Shown here one piece after another: positions 1 to 6,223 of a DNA stretch of 8,493 nt (position 1 is its first letter; the number at the start of each line of letters is the position of its first letter). A program made the position numbers and the translations under genes. The stretch is from Chitinophagaceae bacterium (GTDB taxonomy: Bacteria > Bacteroidota > Bacteroidia > Chitinophagales > Chitinophagaceae): contig CANHEC010000061.1 in assembly GCA_947459455.1 (NCBI GenBank), positions 1 through 8,493 on the forward strand, written 5' to 3'. The notes beneath the pieces are model-generated. The model made no database searches, had not been told where the DNA came from, and was given only the letters and a program-made list of their open reading frames with translations.

Positions 1-43
1 CTGACCGGGCCCTTCGTGGTAGTCCTTCGCTCCCCGATCTGCT

Positions 44-328
44 ATGGACGCTCAACTGCTGGCAGCCCACCACCCCTGCGCCCTGGCCACCCACCACGAG
101 GCCCTGATGCCCACGCTGTGCCAGCTGATAGACACCCACCAGCCACCGCACTATGTGCTGGAGCGCCTGCTGGGTATTGGCAACGAAGAGCTGGCCGCCT
201 GGCGAGCCCGCGGCTACCGCTGCCGCCTGTACGTGGTGTACGGGCAGGAGTGGTACCTCTACCTCTGCCATCGATTGGCTGAGTATCCCCGGCATCGCTG
301 TAGGGCTTTGGGTGATATGGTGGGGTAG
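44..328 (+). pseudogene. Proline dehydrogenase-like C-terminal remnant
   Basis: The 94 residues resemble the end of bacterial proline dehydrogenase (PRODH), the FAD enzyme that oxidises proline to pyrroline-5-carboxylate. Two blocks support this. ALATHHEALM (residues 13-22) matches the ATHxE strand. LYVVYGQEWYLYLCHRLAEY (61-80) matches the conserved C-terminal YVPYGxxWYxYxxRRLAE segment, which includes the paired arginine region that contacts substrate (here one is replaced, CHRLAE). The ending RALGDMVG looks like a natural C-terminus. A full PRODH is about 300 residues, so two-thirds of the barrel is missing. In the same frame there are stops at 2-4 and 20-22, and neither other frame in the first 43 bases reads as recognisable PRODH. 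I infer a truncated or frameshifted gene. An assembly error or a real gene broken just outside the window cannot be excluded. The 94 codons alone could not form the catalytic barrel. Confidence 0.55.
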
Positions 329-380
329 GTGCTTACGAAAACGGAGGGATGCGACAAACCATGGAGTGGGCCTTAAGCCA

Positions 381-1088
381 CTAGCGCCAGGCTTCGACTA
401 CCCGCCCTTTGTACAGCCATACCCATCCGAATACAACCAACATGTATACTTCCACCCAGAATACCACTTTGTATTTTTCGTAAGCTGTGCGGATCTCCTC
501 GGAAACAAGCATAGGCGCCAACGCTACCAACCCCAGCCACAAGGCCACACCCGCCACCCGATATAGCCGGTTGCGAAGGCGACGCTTTGCCGGATTCTCT
601 TTTTGCCTGGGATGGGGCCTTGGAAACAACCAGATGGATACCCCGCCGAGAATCAGGAAAAAGAGGGCTGCACAACTGAGATGCACGATGCCGACCCAAT
701 CATCATAACTAAGAATAAACGTAGTACAGGTGGTATCTTGCTGCTCGAAAGCGGTAGGAAAAAACGCCACCGCCAGCAGCAACACACCCGCCGCATTAGT
801 CAGGCAATCTTCGTAATCTGCATTGCCCGGATAGCAAATCAGAAAAAAGCCGGTACCGCACAGCAAGCCTACAAATACAGGGCCGGCGACCGTATAGTAG
901 TAGTGACTGATAGACTCCTGCAAGTGAGGACACTGTGTAAGCAGCTGGGTAATGAGTGGCAGCAGGATACCAATACTGAGGGCGATATAGCCTACCCATC
1001 GGCGCATGGTCATCATCATGGAGGCTGCCAGATCTTGGAGGTTGTTACTTTGCACTTCCTGCTGCCTGATATTTGATTTGGGTTTCAT
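381..1088 (-). CDS. Six-helix integral membrane protein, uncharacterised
   Basis: This 235-residue protein has six predicted membrane segments at about residues 31-50, 67-86, 97-113, 129-154, 176-195 and 206-226. A basic loop (HPRQKENPAKRRLRNR, 159-174) lies between helices 4 and 5 and should face the cytoplasm. The motif ESISHYYYTVAGPVFVGLLC (58-77), followed by NAAGVLLLAVAFFPT (98-112), recalls a widespread family of small bacterial membrane proteins with an SISxYYYT...FVG...ALFPT signature, similar to DUF998-type proteins. That assignment is from memory and is not certain. No enzymatic residues are evident and the function is unknown. The ATG at 1088 is the first of several; Met24-26 (near 1019) is an alternative just before the first helix. 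No Shine-Dalgarno sequence is visible. The gene is divergent from the operon at 1304 and convergent with the PRODH remnant, and no convincing terminator follows it. Confidence 0.8.
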   Translation of the reverse strand: MKPKSNIRQQEVQSNNLQDLAASMMMTMRRWVGYIALSIGILLPLITQLLTQCPHLQESISHYYYTVAGPVFVGLLCGTGFFLICYPGNADYEDCLTNAAGVLLLAVAFFPTAFEQQDTTCTTFILSYDDWVGIVHLSCAALFFLILGGVSIWLFPRPHPRQKENPAKRRLRNRLYRVAGVALWLGLVALAPMLVSEEIRTAYEKYKVVFWVEVYMLVVFGWVWLYKGRVVEAWR

Positions 1089-1184
1089 CGGTAAAAATTG
1101 TAAGCATCAAGATGCGACAAGGTATCCGGAATTGCAACAGGCAGACCATCATCTTTGTCACCCACAATAAACTTGAGCCGCCTA

Positions 1185-1215
1185 TTTGTATTTATCAACT
1201 TACTGCCTTATTTTG
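1185..1215 (+). promoter_or_regulatory. Candidate Bacteroidota-type promoter for the operon
   Basis: TTTG at 1185-1188 is followed 20 bp later by TATTTTG at 1209-1215. This approximates the Bacteroidota -33 (TTTG) and -7 (TAnnTTTG) elements, with the -7 box one base short of consensus. Spacing and location, about 90 bp before the start at 1304, are suitable for the three-gene operon. The divergent gene at 1088 shows no equally good promoter on the other strand. Confidence 0.35.
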
Positions 1216-1303
1216 TAGCTGTAAGGCTGGAAATTGAGGCTTGTGCACCGTGCAGGGCAGCCCCCCATCATCTATTGCTCAACTTTGTCAATCGTACCCA
1301 CAC

Positions 1304-2593
1304 ATGGGAAACGTCGTATTGGATGTTTTCATCGGGCTGGTGTTTCTGTACCTGCTGTACAGCCTGCTGGCCACCGTACTGCAGGAAATCATCAGCCGCT
1401 GGTTTGGCCTGCGGGCCCGCATGCTGCACAAAGCGCTGCGCCGAATGCTGCAAGACGAGCCCGACACCAGCAGTAATCAGGTGGCAGCCTTTTTGCGGCA
1501 ATCATGCGACAATTGGAATCGCTTCTTCGAGCCACAACGTCCGCACGAACGCTTCCTCAAAGCTTTTTACCAGCATCCTACCATCAAGTACCTCGGCGAA
1601 GACCGCCTGGCCAGCAAACCCTCCTACCTGCACAATCACAACTTTGCCAACACGGTGGTGCACCTGCTGCGGGGCCCGCAGTACGATGGTGCCACCAGCA
1701 GCGAGGCCGACCTGATTGGTGCTTCACTAAACAATGGCACCCTGGCCGATGGTACCCCCATCAGCCAAGATACCCTGCAGCACCTGCGCATGCTGATGGC
1801 CGATGCCCGCCGCGATCCCTACGCCTTCAGGGCTCGCCTCGAAGACTGGTTTGATGAAACCATGCAGCGCACCACTGGCTGGTACAAAAAGCAAACACAG
1901 CTCATCCTGTTTTTTGTGGGACTGGCGGTGGCCATCAATTTCAATGTTGATAGCATCGCCATTGCCCGCATACTTATCAATAACAAAGATGCCCGTGACA
2001 ACCTGGTGGCCTTTGCGGCCAGCAGGCAGCAAGCCTACGCCGGCATAGTAGATACCCTGCGCAAACAGGAAACTACCCGCACCCTGAAGGCGAAGGCCGA
2101 TGGGCAGACTGATACAATTGAAACAGCCATTGTGTACCAATACAGCGACAGCGGCCTGCAACAGCAATACCGCAGGCTGCAGCAAGACCACGAAGCTGTA
2201 CAGGGCATACTGGGCCTGAAAGCCCTGCCCGACGCTTGCGATAAAGACCCCCGGCTACAAGACCTGCTGCGGCAGCAGCGACAAGCCGCCAATATCAAAG
2301 ACGCCAAACAGCGGATAGCGCTGCAAGGGCAGCTGAAAGCACAGATAGACAGTGCCAGGGCAGCATGTTCCGTTGCCTCACCTTATAAGTCGCCACCGGT
2401 TATTGCCTTTATTGGCTGGCTCATCACCGCTTTTGCCATTTCGCTGGGCGCCCCCTTCTGGTTCGATCTGCTGAATAAGTTTATGCAGCTACGCGGCAGC
2501 GGCCCCAAGCCTGCCAGTGCGCCTGCAAGCCCCCTGCCACCGGGCAGTGCCGGCCTTTCGCCCGCTAGCAACCAGCTGATCATAAAAGGATAA
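1304..2593 (+). CDS. Three-helix membrane protein of an unnamed family
   Basis: The product is 429 residues. Membrane segments lie at about 6-29 (start MGNVVLDVFIGLVFLYLLYS), 198-218 (LILFFVGLAVAINF) and 365-388 (VIAFIGWLITAFAISLGAPF). The stretch WFDETMQRTTGWYKKQTQ (182-199) before helix 2 and GAPFWFDLLNKFMQLRGSG (382-400) after helix 3 are the conserved signatures of a common bacterial family of unknown function that I recognise from memory. Residues 225-360 between helices 2 and 3 are polar, Gln-rich and helical, and probably form an extended coiled domain on one side of the membrane. The Pro/Ala/Ser-rich tail (401-417) looks disordered. The frame is open back to an ATG at 1241, but I chose 1304 because the family begins at the MGN...hydrophobic segment. 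The stop is only 9 bp before the protease gene, so the two are very likely co-transcribed. No catalytic motif is seen; a scaffold or sensor role is conjecture. Confidence 0.85.
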   Translation: MGNVVLDVFIGLVFLYLLYSLLATVLQEIISRWFGLRARMLHKALRRMLQDEPDTSSNQVAAFLRQSCDNWNRFFEPQRPHERFLKAFYQHPTIKYLGEDRLASKPSYLHNHNFANTVVHLLRGPQYDGATSSEADLIGASLNNGTLADGTPISQDTLQHLRMLMADARRDPYAFRARLEDWFDETMQRTTGWYKKQTQLILFFVGLAVAINFNVDSIAIARILINNKDARDNLVAFAASRQQAYAGIVDTLRKQETTRTLKAKADGQTDTIETAIVYQYSDSGLQQQYRRLQQDHEAVQGILGLKALPDACDKDPRLQDLLRQQRQAANIKDAKQRIALQGQLKAQIDSARAACSVASPYKSPPVIAFIGWLITAFAISLGAPFWFDLLNKFMQLRGSGPKPASAPASPLPPGSAGLSPASNQLIIKG

Positions 2594-2602
2594 ACCAACC
2601 GC

Positions 2603-3775
2603 ATGAATGCCCAGCTGACCGCCAACCTGTACCGCCGCCCGGCTCCCAATACGCAGCTGCCCGGCCTGAGCTACCTGCCCATGGGTAGCAGCCTGGTAGT
2701 GCGGCAATGGGTGAGTGGCGAACACCTGGATGGCAACAACCTGTGGGCCGCCGCCGATGACGGCTACTACTACTGGGGCGGAGGCTTAAATGTCGATGAA
2801 TTGGCCACCGCTGCTACTCCTTGGCCGCAGTTGGCGGAAGACGTACAGATCAGCCTGGTGCAGGATTTTTTGAACAACCGGCGCCTGTGGCTGCAACAAC
2901 AAACCACCGACTACCGGGGCTGTGCCATTGGCTACAAAAACGATGATACCAACGGCCAGATTGGACTGACCGTGTACGTGGGCACCAAACAAGCCGGCAC
3001 CCTGCCGAAACTGATAAGGTGGAAGGGTGTGGATATACCGGTGGATGTGAAAGAAACCAACGGTGCCAGTTTGCAACTGAACACGCTACCCGACCAGGCC
3101 GACCCGATGGAATTGGGTGGCAGCATCGCCAGAACCGGATCAGAAAGCTATGGCAGTAGGGGTGCCGTGTTGAGCCTGAAGCGTGCTGCCGGGCAACAGG
3201 CAGGGCAGCGCTTTTTATTGACCTGCGCCCATGTGCTGCACCCCACTGCCCAAACCAGCACGCCCATCAGATACGACGGAACGAATAATGGAAATGCCTG
3301 GCCCACAGCCAGCTTGCCGTTTGCGCCGCGGCTTTACGACAACTTACCGTTGCAGTTTCTCCGTTTCTCTCCAATCGAAGACTTTGCGATTGTGGGGCTG
3401 ACCGATCAGGTACGAATCCATAACCGCCTGACACTGCATCACAACCGCACAGCTGTGATATACCAATGGTTGGGTTATGATGAGGTCATGAAATTGAAGG
3501 ATAGAAGACTATTCTCTCAAGGTGCAACCAGCGGTATAAGAAGTGGCCGTGTTACAGACGTGAGTGTGAGCTACAGATTCGACAATACTCTGATGGAAAT
3601 GCAGCGACTGATTGTAACAGAAGCCATGTCTAACGGTGGCGACTCTGGCGCCCCGGTGCTGGATGAGCAGGACAAGCTGGTAGGCATTGTAGTGGGGGGC
3701 GATGGCCACACCCGCACTTATATCATGCCCGTTTACGGACTTTTTGCTAATAGCATTTATACCCTTTTGGTCTAA
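2603..3775 (+). CDS. SH3-domain trypsin-like serine protease
   Basis: The protein is 390 residues. Residues 1-62 form a bacterial SH3-like domain, ending with the typical GEHLDGNNLWAAADDGYYYW (39-58) and then GGGL. Residues 105-155 (GCAIGYKNDDTNG, LTVYVG, GVDIPVDVKETNG) match the strand-rich segment that precedes the catalytic core in many bacterial trypsin-like proteases with a GxxxGYK...VYV...GVPxDV pattern. The catalytic triad is complete: His210 in LLTCAHVLHP, Asp260 in IEDFAIVGL, and Ser348 in NGGDSGAPVL. The oxyanion glycine (Gly346) and a substrate-pocket strand GIVVGGDG (361-368) are also present. An active endopeptidase is therefore expected. There is no signal peptide or membrane segment, so by sequence it is cytoplasmic, although SH3-like domains often bind cell wall or partner proteins. 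AAGGA at 2586-2590, 12 bp before the ATG, is a weak ribosome-binding site. The gene sits 9 bp after the membrane-protein gene and 19 bp before the outer-membrane protein gene. Its substrate is unknown. Confidence 0.88.
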   Translation: MNAQLTANLYRRPAPNTQLPGLSYLPMGSSLVVRQWVSGEHLDGNNLWAAADDGYYYWGGGLNVDELATAATPWPQLAEDVQISLVQDFLNNRRLWLQQQTTDYRGCAIGYKNDDTNGQIGLTVYVGTKQAGTLPKLIRWKGVDIPVDVKETNGASLQLNTLPDQADPMELGGSIARTGSESYGSRGAVLSLKRAAGQQAGQRFLLTCAHVLHPTAQTSTPIRYDGTNNGNAWPTASLPFAPRLYDNLPLQFLRFSPIEDFAIVGLTDQVRIHNRLTLHHNRTAVIYQWLGYDEVMKLKDRRLFSQGATSGIRSGRVTDVSVSYRFDNTLMEMQRLIVTEAMSNGGDSGAPVLDEQDKLVGIVVGGDGHTRTYIMPVYGLFANSIYTLLV

Positions 3776-3794
3776 TACCAACCAAACTATCAAC

Positions 3795-5705
3795 ATGAAA
3801 AACAAACAGATGTATCGGCTGCTATCATTATTGATTTGCTGCCTGATTTACCAGCTTGGTGCGCAGGCGCAAAGCTCTACCATCAAAAAGATTACCATAA
3901 AAGCTAATCGTGAGCAAAACGAAAAAAAGCAATACAATGTGAGTAGTCCGCTCACTATTGTTTGGGAAGCCCCTGAAAGCTCTGTGTGTTTAAACCTTGC
4001 GAAGGCTACGCAAAAGAAATTAACAGGAGGCGCTGATAACTGGGAGTCACTTGCACGGGGAGCTGAAACGCCAACAAAATCAGGTAATTTTTTTATGCTT
4101 GAGGTAACGTATACGGTCGGCCAGTTGGGCATCTTAGATAACGATTCATTAGTTATTCGTGTAGCAAGGGGGAATGCTTTCGATACGATTACCCTTCAGT
4201 TTGTGTCAACAGCAGTCGCCACACCTACCGCCACTACCGACGTTGGCAATAGTATCCGAACCGCTACGTTTTTCGACTCAACCACTTTAGCGGCCGTCCG
4301 CTTTAACGGCACCTGCAATTCATGTGATAAAGAAGCTGCAATTAAAAGCAAGGTCGACAGGAAATTTAGCACCGACTACCTCATCACCTACGATCCCGAA
4401 AAAGCGACATATGGAGACATATATACCATTTGCAAGCATATTTATGTGAAATCGGATAAACTAGATAAACTGGATAAAGATCGTCTGAAGGCCCTTGGAA
4501 AGCTCAACACTGATGAATTTTTACATGAGAGATATCGCCGTAAAGCTCACAAATACTTTACACCGCCGGTTGGCTCCTCCATCACATTTGAAGCAGTGAA
4601 TATCCCGCTGGCCAAACCCATCAGCCTGGTAGTAGATGAAAAAGACCTGTTCAATGGCGGAAGTACCCAGTTTGCCAGCATTATTTCCGGCCTTGCTAGC
4701 AGCCAGATTGTAACGCCGCTGACCAGCTCGGCAAGCGGCAACAAAACAGGAAGTGGCAGCCAGCAAGGCAGTGAAACGAAACCAGCAAAAGTTGATAGCA
4801 TCGAGCAGGAAAAATTGCAGCTTCTGGCCAACCTGCAGGGCCTGAACAATGAGCTGGTAGAATACATCAGTCAATTCAGGGTGTCGTCGTGCAGCATCGA
4901 AGCGCATCGGGTAGGCATGGTGAAGCTGTTGGCCATTATCAATCAGATTTTTGGCACCAGCGCCGGCAGCTTTGGCCAGCTGGAAAATGGATTGAAGAAC
5001 CTGGCAGATGAGAAGCTGAAAGGCACTGAACGGGCGCAGGCCATGCAGGCCATCAACGCCATCATTGCAGCCCTCAAAAGTCTGGATGGCATCAGCCCCA
5101 TTGTATACGCCACCATGCGGGCTAAAAACCGTGATTACATCGAAATAAAATACCGCGATGCCGCCGGGGTGGAAAGCAGGACGCAGAACATTCGCATGGG
5201 AGGCGGTATGAAGATTGACTTCAGTGCCGGCTTTGTGCTCACCGGCCTGAAAGACTATACTTACGTACTGAAACCCGACTCGGCCCGGTACACGCCTACC
5301 GGCGCCAGCCCCCGCGATACCATTGGTAATGTCATCACGCAGGAACCCACCGGCAACCGCGACATAGGCATTTCGCTGCTCACCCATTTTTACCCCCGCA
5401 TTTCCAGCCACTACAATATTGGCGGTGCCGTGGGCCTCATGACTTCTACCGAGCTAAACCTCCGGCTGATGCTCGGCGGCTCCTTCATCATTTCTTCTTT
5501 GTTTGGCTCCGACAATCGTATCTCGTTTACCGGCGGCGTGGTATGGGGCAAAGTGAAGCGGCTGAGCGTGCAGCAGGAACGCCACCTCAACAATATTCCG
5601 GTGGTCAACAATGTACCTCAGTTTTTCAGCGGCACGCCCACCCTGGCCGACCGCAGCGAAAAGAGCTGGTTCTTCTCGGTGAACTTCAATTTTGGGGGCA
5701 ACTAA
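3795..5705 (+). CDS. Secreted protein with probable outer-membrane beta-barrel
   Basis: The product is 636 residues. A signal peptide spans residues 1-25: a KNK basic start, hydrophobic LLSLLICCLIYQL, and an AQA cleavage site before Gln26. Residues 27-140 appear to be a beta-sandwich-like domain. Residues 160-255 are a charged region with a CNSC pair (174-177) and a DKLDKLDKDRLK run. Residues 310-332 are a Ser/Gly/Gln-rich linker, and 335-430 are strongly helical. From about 468 to the end, alternating hydrophobic strands (MKIDFSAGFVLTGL, DIGISLLTHFYPRI, NIGGAVGLMTS, LNLRLMLGGSFIISS, RISFTGGVVWGKV, SWFFSVNFNFGGN) suggest a seven- or eight-stranded outer-membrane barrel. I do not recognise a named family. 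The start at 3795 is chosen for the signal peptide; an upstream in-frame ATG at 3702 would overlap the protease and hide it. GC content is near 40% up to about 4560 and well above 50% afterwards. It is the last gene of the operon. Confidence 0.85.
   Translation: MKNKQMYRLLSLLICCLIYQLGAQAQSSTIKKITIKANREQNEKKQYNVSSPLTIVWEAPESSVCLNLAKATQKKLTGGADNWESLARGAETPTKSGNFFMLEVTYTVGQLGILDNDSLVIRVARGNAFDTITLQFVSTAVATPTATTDVGNSIRTATFFDSTTLAAVRFNGTCNSCDKEAAIKSKVDRKFSTDYLITYDPEKATYGDIYTICKHIYVKSDKLDKLDKDRLKALGKLNTDEFLHERYRRKAHKYFTPPVGSSITFEAVNIPLAKPISLVVDEKDLFNGGSTQFASIISGLASSQIVTPLTSSASGNKTGSGSQQGSETKPAKVDSIEQEKLQLLANLQGLNNELVEYISQFRVSSCSIEAHRVGMVKLLAIINQIFGTSAGSFGQLENGLKNLADEKLKGTERAQAMQAINAIIAALKSLDGISPIVYATMRAKNRDYIEIKYRDAAGVESRTQNIRMGGGMKIDFSAGFVLTGLKDYTYVLKPDSARYTPTGASPRDTIGNVITQEPTGNRDIGISLLTHFYPRISSHYNIGGAVGLMTSTELNLRLMLGGSFIISSLFGSDNRISFTGGVVWGKVKRLSVQQERHLNNIPVVNNVPQFFSGTPTLADRSEKSWFFSVNFNFGGN
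4455..4481 (+). repeat. Three tandem 9-bp units within the coding region
   Basis: GATAAACTA, GATAAACTG and GATAAAGAT lie head to tail in the AT-richer half of the outer-membrane protein gene. They encode the DKLDKLDKD run (residues 221-229). The first two units differ at one base and the third at three. As the unit is a multiple of three, copy-number change would keep the frame. Confidence 0.6.
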
Positions 5706-5732
5706 GCTGGTTTGTACCCTACTAGCAGCACA

Positions 5733-5765
5733 GCCCCCGGCCGAATTGGCCGGGGGCGGCTTTTT
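5733..5765 (+). terminator. Intrinsic terminator of the three-gene operon
   Basis: A perfect 10-bp GC-rich stem, GCCCCCGGCC with GGCCGGGGGC, closes a five-base GAATT loop (5743-5747). A GGC then five T residues (5761-5765) follow. It begins 28 bp after the stop of the outer-membrane protein gene, so it should end operon transcription and insulate the downstream helicase. The T tract is short and three bases off the stem, but the stem is very stable. Confidence 0.85.
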
Positions 5766-5828
5766 ACGGAATCGCTACCGGAGATGGGCACGCCACCCCC
5801 TTCATAGGCAACCCGCAGCCAGAAGTTT

Positions 5829-5879
5829 TGGCACCAAAAATTTGTCACCAAAAAAAATGGTGACAAAAAATTGGTGACA
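5829..5879. repeat. Imperfect 51-bp palindrome with four GTCACC-like half-sites
   Basis: The left arm 5829-5850 (TGGCACCAAAAATTTGTCAC then CA) and the right arm 5858-5879 are inverted copies matching at 18 of 22 positions, around a seven-A spacer (5851-5857). The inner part TTTGTCACC (5841-5849) and GGTGACAAA (5859-5867) is perfect. As RNA it would form a 10-bp stem, a 3x3 A-A internal loop and an outer stem of 9 positions with one mismatch. As DNA it offers two pairs of inverted half-sites, each pair about one and a half helical turns apart, which fits a regulator-binding site. It has no downstream T tract, so a terminator is unlikely. Confidence 0.7.
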
Positions 5880-6011
5880 GATATTGGAAAAACAGGCCGG
5901 CTGATAGGCCCCCCGCAAAAAACGCCCGGCGGCAGGCCTCCTACTAGTCGTAAATAGCTGGTAGCAACAGCAAGCTATTGAAAGCACTGCCACAGCACAT
6001 ACACTATTTTT

Positions 6012-6033
6012 TGTGGACTTTTTTCGGTCCACA
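6012..6033. repeat. Short inverted repeat TGTGGAC/GTCCACA
   Basis: A perfect 7-bp inverted repeat (6012-6018 and 6027-6033) flanks the loop TTTTTTCG. T-rich DNA precedes it and A-rich DNA follows it, so it lacks the downstream T tract of a plus-strand terminator; the minus strand reads into A residues, so it is not one there either. It may be an operator or simply a chance hairpin, about 190 bp before the helicase start. Confidence 0.4.
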
Positions 6034-6158
6034 GGAAAATGTCCATTGAAGTCTAAGTACCCTTCAAATACAATAAAATGTACCTGGCTGACGTATTTTT
6101 CACTACCGCTGAAAACCCCAACTCAGAAAACTAATACCCCCCAATTTATTGTTACACG

Positions 6159-6192
6159 TTGCCAATCAATACTTTACAATAAAGTAGCTTTG
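6159..6192 (+). promoter_or_regulatory. Bacteroidota-type promoter of the helicase gene
   Basis: TAGCTTTG at 6185-6192 is a perfect match to the -7 consensus TAnnTTTG. TTG at 6159-6161 lies 23 bp upstream, at the long end of the usual -33 spacing. Transcription would start near 6198-6200, leaving an untranslated leader of about 25 bases. This indicates the helicase is expressed independently of the terminated operon upstream. Confidence 0.6.
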
Positions 6193-6223
6193 CCAGTCTC
6201 ATCAGTCTTCGAAATCATTACCC

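Larger units (their letters stand above)
5766..6158. other. Gene-free stretch before the helicase gene
   Basis: No reading frame here looks like protein: the available frames are short, have no recognisable domain and run through palindromes. What it holds is a large imperfect palindrome (5829-5879), a 7-bp inverted repeat AATAGCT/AGCTATT at 5953-5979 with a 13-base loop, a second hairpin (6012-6033) and, near the end, AT-rich DNA leading to the helicase promoter. No tRNA-like cloverleaf or transposase remnant was seen. Confidence 0.6.

Noticed and set aside
375..394. AAGCC/GGCTT hairpin between the convergent genes as a terminator
   Set aside because: The stem is only five base pairs, the loop is ten bases, and no T tract follows on either strand.
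1241..1303. Upstream extension of the membrane-protein gene to an ATG at 1241
   Set aside because: The 21 extra residues are not hydrophobic or conserved-looking, and the known family start MGNVVLDV at 1304 fits better.
1155..1715. Open frame of 186 codons on the plus strand before and over the membrane-protein gene
   Set aside because: It overlaps the start of the membrane-protein gene out of frame. Its product is rich in Cys, Trp and Pro with no domain, typical of an out-of-frame shadow.
3702..3794. Upstream ATG at 3702 for the outer-membrane protein
   Set aside because: It would overlap the protease gene by 74 bp and place 31 residues before a good signal peptide beginning at 3795.
4521..5411. 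Long open frame of 296 codons on the minus strand
   Set aside because: It lies wholly antisense to the outer-membrane protein gene. The sense frame has a signal peptide, ordered strands and operon spacing, whereas the antisense product has no recognisable domain. High GC at third positions of the sense frame explains its lack of stops.
5953..5979. AATAGCT/AGCTATT inverted repeat as a functional site
   Set aside because: A 7-bp stem with a 13-base loop is likely to arise by chance in AT-rich intergenic DNA. I mention it only in the description of the gap.
5802..6032. 76-codon open frame on the minus strand
   Set aside because: It runs through the palindrome and hairpin, is Cys-rich without any motif, and lacks a promoter or ribosome-binding site.
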